Shown here piece by piece: positions 14,508 through 15,728 of a stretch of DNA of 15,728 bases. The DNA lies in assembly GCA_014382645.1 (NCBI GenBank), contig JACNJI010000202.1, forward strand, positions 1-15,728, written 5' to 3'. A program made the translations under genes and the position numbers. Within the stretch, counting starts at the first letter, position 1. The number at the start of each line of letters is the position of its first letter. This stretch comes from Verrucomicrobiota bacterium. Its GTDB lineage: Bacteria; Verrucomicrobiota; Verrucomicrobiia; Opitutales; Seribacteraceae. Below the pieces are notes generated by a model. The model had not been told where the DNA came from. It did no database searches and saw only the letters and a program-made list of their open reading frames with translations.

Positions 14508-15419
14508 ATGTTTCCCAAGCTTATTGAAATGCCTTCATGCTCACTGACTTTTTCTAGGAGGCTTTTACTTTTAACCTTTTTGTTTGGAGCCCTTGCCGGT
14601 GCATCGGCACAACTAAAGGATTTTCCCGCACGAGGGTTTGCCAAGATTCTCACTCCAGAAAAAGCTAACGAGCGATTGGAGCGTTTCCGTAAGTTCCATG
14701 GCTTAAACCCCTCCGCGGAGGCCTTCCATCATGGTTTTCTCTTGCGATTTCGCTTGGAGCATTATCCGAGACGAGGTGAAGTGACCACCCGCGAAGGTTC
14801 GCTTTGCGGTTTGGCTTTTGGTCATGGGTTGATTCGTCTCGATCTCATGGGCGATACCGATCAAAAAGCGAAAGCATTCCTCTTGCGTAATGGTCCCGAA
14901 CCTGAGGCGTGGATGAATGCTTTCGATGGCAATGGATCCAAGCAATTGGAAAATACTGATTTGTTCCAGCCCTTGGCGCCTGGTATGGGGCACACGCTTT
15001 TTGACCTCATGATGCCCTTCGTTTTTTGGGATGCTCGTTATCAGAAATCGGGTAGAGTGATCGGCAGACCTTCTCACTTATTCGAGTTTTCACCGCCTGC
15101 ATGGGCGAGTGAAGCCGTTCCTACTTTGAAAAAGATTCGTCTTGCTTTGGACGATGTCTATGAGGCTCCGTTACGGGTCGAGTTCTTCGGTCGTCGCGGT
15201 GTTCCCGACAAGACCTTCGGGCTCGTCAGCCTGAAGAAGGTCGGGGAGACGTGGATTGCCAAGACTCTGGACTTTCGCGATGCCCTCACTAGTGCAAGAA
15301 CACGTTTTACCGTTACTGCGGCGGCAACTGATCTGGACTTGGGCAGGGAGGTCTTTACGCCTGCCGGATTGGACGAGACGCCAAAGGTGTCCGAAGAATT
15401 ACTGCAATCCATTGAATGA
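14508..15419 (+). CDS. Exported LolA-like protein
   Basis: This 303-residue (or 296-residue) protein has a signal peptide: RRLLLLTFLFGALAGASA, with probable cleavage before QLKD. The rest looks like a periplasmic beta-rich domain with regularly spaced strands (FHHGFLLRFRLEHYPRRGEV, GHGLIRLDLM, HLFEFSPPAW, PLRVEFFGRRG, WIAKTLDFRDALT). That layout suggests the LolA/TP_0789-like outer-membrane lipoprotein-sorting superfamily rather than canonical LolA. The late pattern of 'partner then law' strands (ALDDVYEAPLRVEFF, then KTLDFRDALTSARTRFTVT) is what prompted that call, which is a fold-level guess. Two starts are open: ATG 14508 and ATG 14529; the second gives the more compact signal peptide, and neither has a Shine-Dalgarno. 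No lipobox Cys is seen, so it should be soluble in the periplasm. Confidence 0.6.
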   Translation: MFPKLIEMPSCSLTFSRRLLLLTFLFGALAGASAQLKDFPARGFAKILTPEKANERLERFRKFHGLNPSAEAFHHGFLLRFRLEHYPRRGEVTTREGSLCGLAFGHGLIRLDLMGDTDQKAKAFLLRNGPEPEAWMNAFDGNGSKQLENTDLFQPLAPGMGHTLFDLMMPFVFWDARYQKSGRVIGRPSHLFEFSPPAWASEAVPTLKKIRLALDDVYEAPLRVEFFGRRGVPDKTFGLVSLKKVGETWIAKTLDFRDALTSARTRFTVTAAATDLDLGREVFTPAGLDETPKVSEELLQSIE

Positions 15420-15475
15420 TAAAGTGAAAACGGCTTGCCCGCTATCTTGTCTCCTTTAAAAACTATTAATTTTAT

Positions 15476-15728
15476 ATGAAAACCAATTCACTTTCCACTT
15501 GGGCGCTAAATGTCTCGCCTTCACCAACCTTGGCAGTAGACGCCAAGGCTAAAGCACTAAAGGCCGCAGGCGAAGACGTCTGCGGTGGCGGGGCGGGCGA
15601 GCCCGACGTCGGCGCCCCGGGATGCGTCAATGAGGCCGGGGCCCAGGCTCCCGCTGACGGCCATGCCCGATACGCCTCCCCGCCCGGGGGGCCCGCCCCT
15701 GCGGTGCCGGTTGCCGAAGAATCGCGGG
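15476..15728 (+). CDS. Aspartate aminotransferase, 5' part (partial, degenerate at window end)
   Basis: The first 84 codons of a fold-type I aspartate/prephenate-type aminotransferase run off the right edge. Residues 6-37 are textbook for the family ([20 protein letters not shown], then GEDVCG). From codon 38 (15587) the same alignment can still be followed without gaps, but invariant residues fail. The expected GFGAGEPDFDTP reads [12 protein letters not shown], and the later TRYAP..GIPALR-like stretch reads [12 protein letters not shown]. Base composition jumps to about 78% GC over 15601-15720. No stop codon or frameshift appears. Either this is degraded sequence at an assembly end or a real GC-biased divergence; see findings. 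ATG 15476 has no Shine-Dalgarno, and the leader is AT-rich. Confidence 0.8.
   Translation, partial: MKTNSLSTWALNVSPSPTLAVDAKAKALKAAGEDVCGGGAGEPDVGAPGCVNEAGAQAPADGHARYASPPGGPAPAVPVAEESR

Noticed and set aside
1..15728. Defence island, prophage, insertion sequence, CRISPR or toxin-antitoxin module
   Set aside because: No integrase, transposase, nuclease, repeat array or terminal inverted repeats were seen; the genes are polysaccharide and housekeeping functions.

Overview
The window is ordinary bacterial chromosome, mostly on the + strand and of roughly balanced base composition. It reads like a diderm bacterium with LPS-type heptose metabolism, lipoprotein handling and a polyprenyl-phosphate-based surface polysaccharide. 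The mixture (an AlaR/AlaT-like pair, a LysM coiled-coil protein beside parB without parA, a LolA-like protein beside secG and an aspartate aminotransferase) makes me favour Verrucomicrobiota (Opitutia-like). That placement is inference, about 0.5 confident, because no rRNA is present.

Region 1 (1-5180) is the 3' part of a surface-polysaccharide operon. It holds the tail of an unknown gene, a GT4 glycosyltransferase, a decayed UDP-GlcNAc 2-epimerase (wecB-type) remnant, a second GT4 glycosyltransferase, a membrane polyprenyl glycosylphosphotransferase and galE. Junctions are tight or overlapping (TTGA, TAATG, TGAGTG), apart from a 47-bp gap before the phosphotransferase. The first-sugar transferase would start the repeat unit on undecaprenyl phosphate, the two GT4 enzymes extend it, and GalE supplies UDP-galactose.

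Region 2 (5153-7778) has one - strand gene, a DUF192 lipoprotein, wedged between galE (28-bp convergent overlap) and a heptose kinase gene (divergent starts 3 bp apart). The kinase (hldA/rfaE1-type) is followed by an overlapping HAD phosphatase (gmhB-type), giving two consecutive steps of ADP-heptose synthesis, and then a Nudix hydrolase.

Region 3 (7872-12184) has an Lrp/AsnC regulator overlapping an alanine/aromatic-type aminotransferase gene, then der (ribosome-assembly GTPase), a strong intrinsic terminator, and fmt.

Region 4 (12185-15728) has a secreted LysM protein, parB, secG, a LolA-like exported protein, and the start of an aspartate aminotransferase. The last ~140 bp of that gene turn abruptly very GC-rich and break conserved residues.

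No stretch longer than 300 bases lacks a gene; the longest gap, 10997-11209, holds the terminator. I saw no tRNA, rRNA, CRISPR array, insertion sequence or integrase. I do not see a new defence or mobile system. The two points most worth a second look are the wecB pseudogene frozen inside a live operon and the GC-biased degeneration at the right edge.
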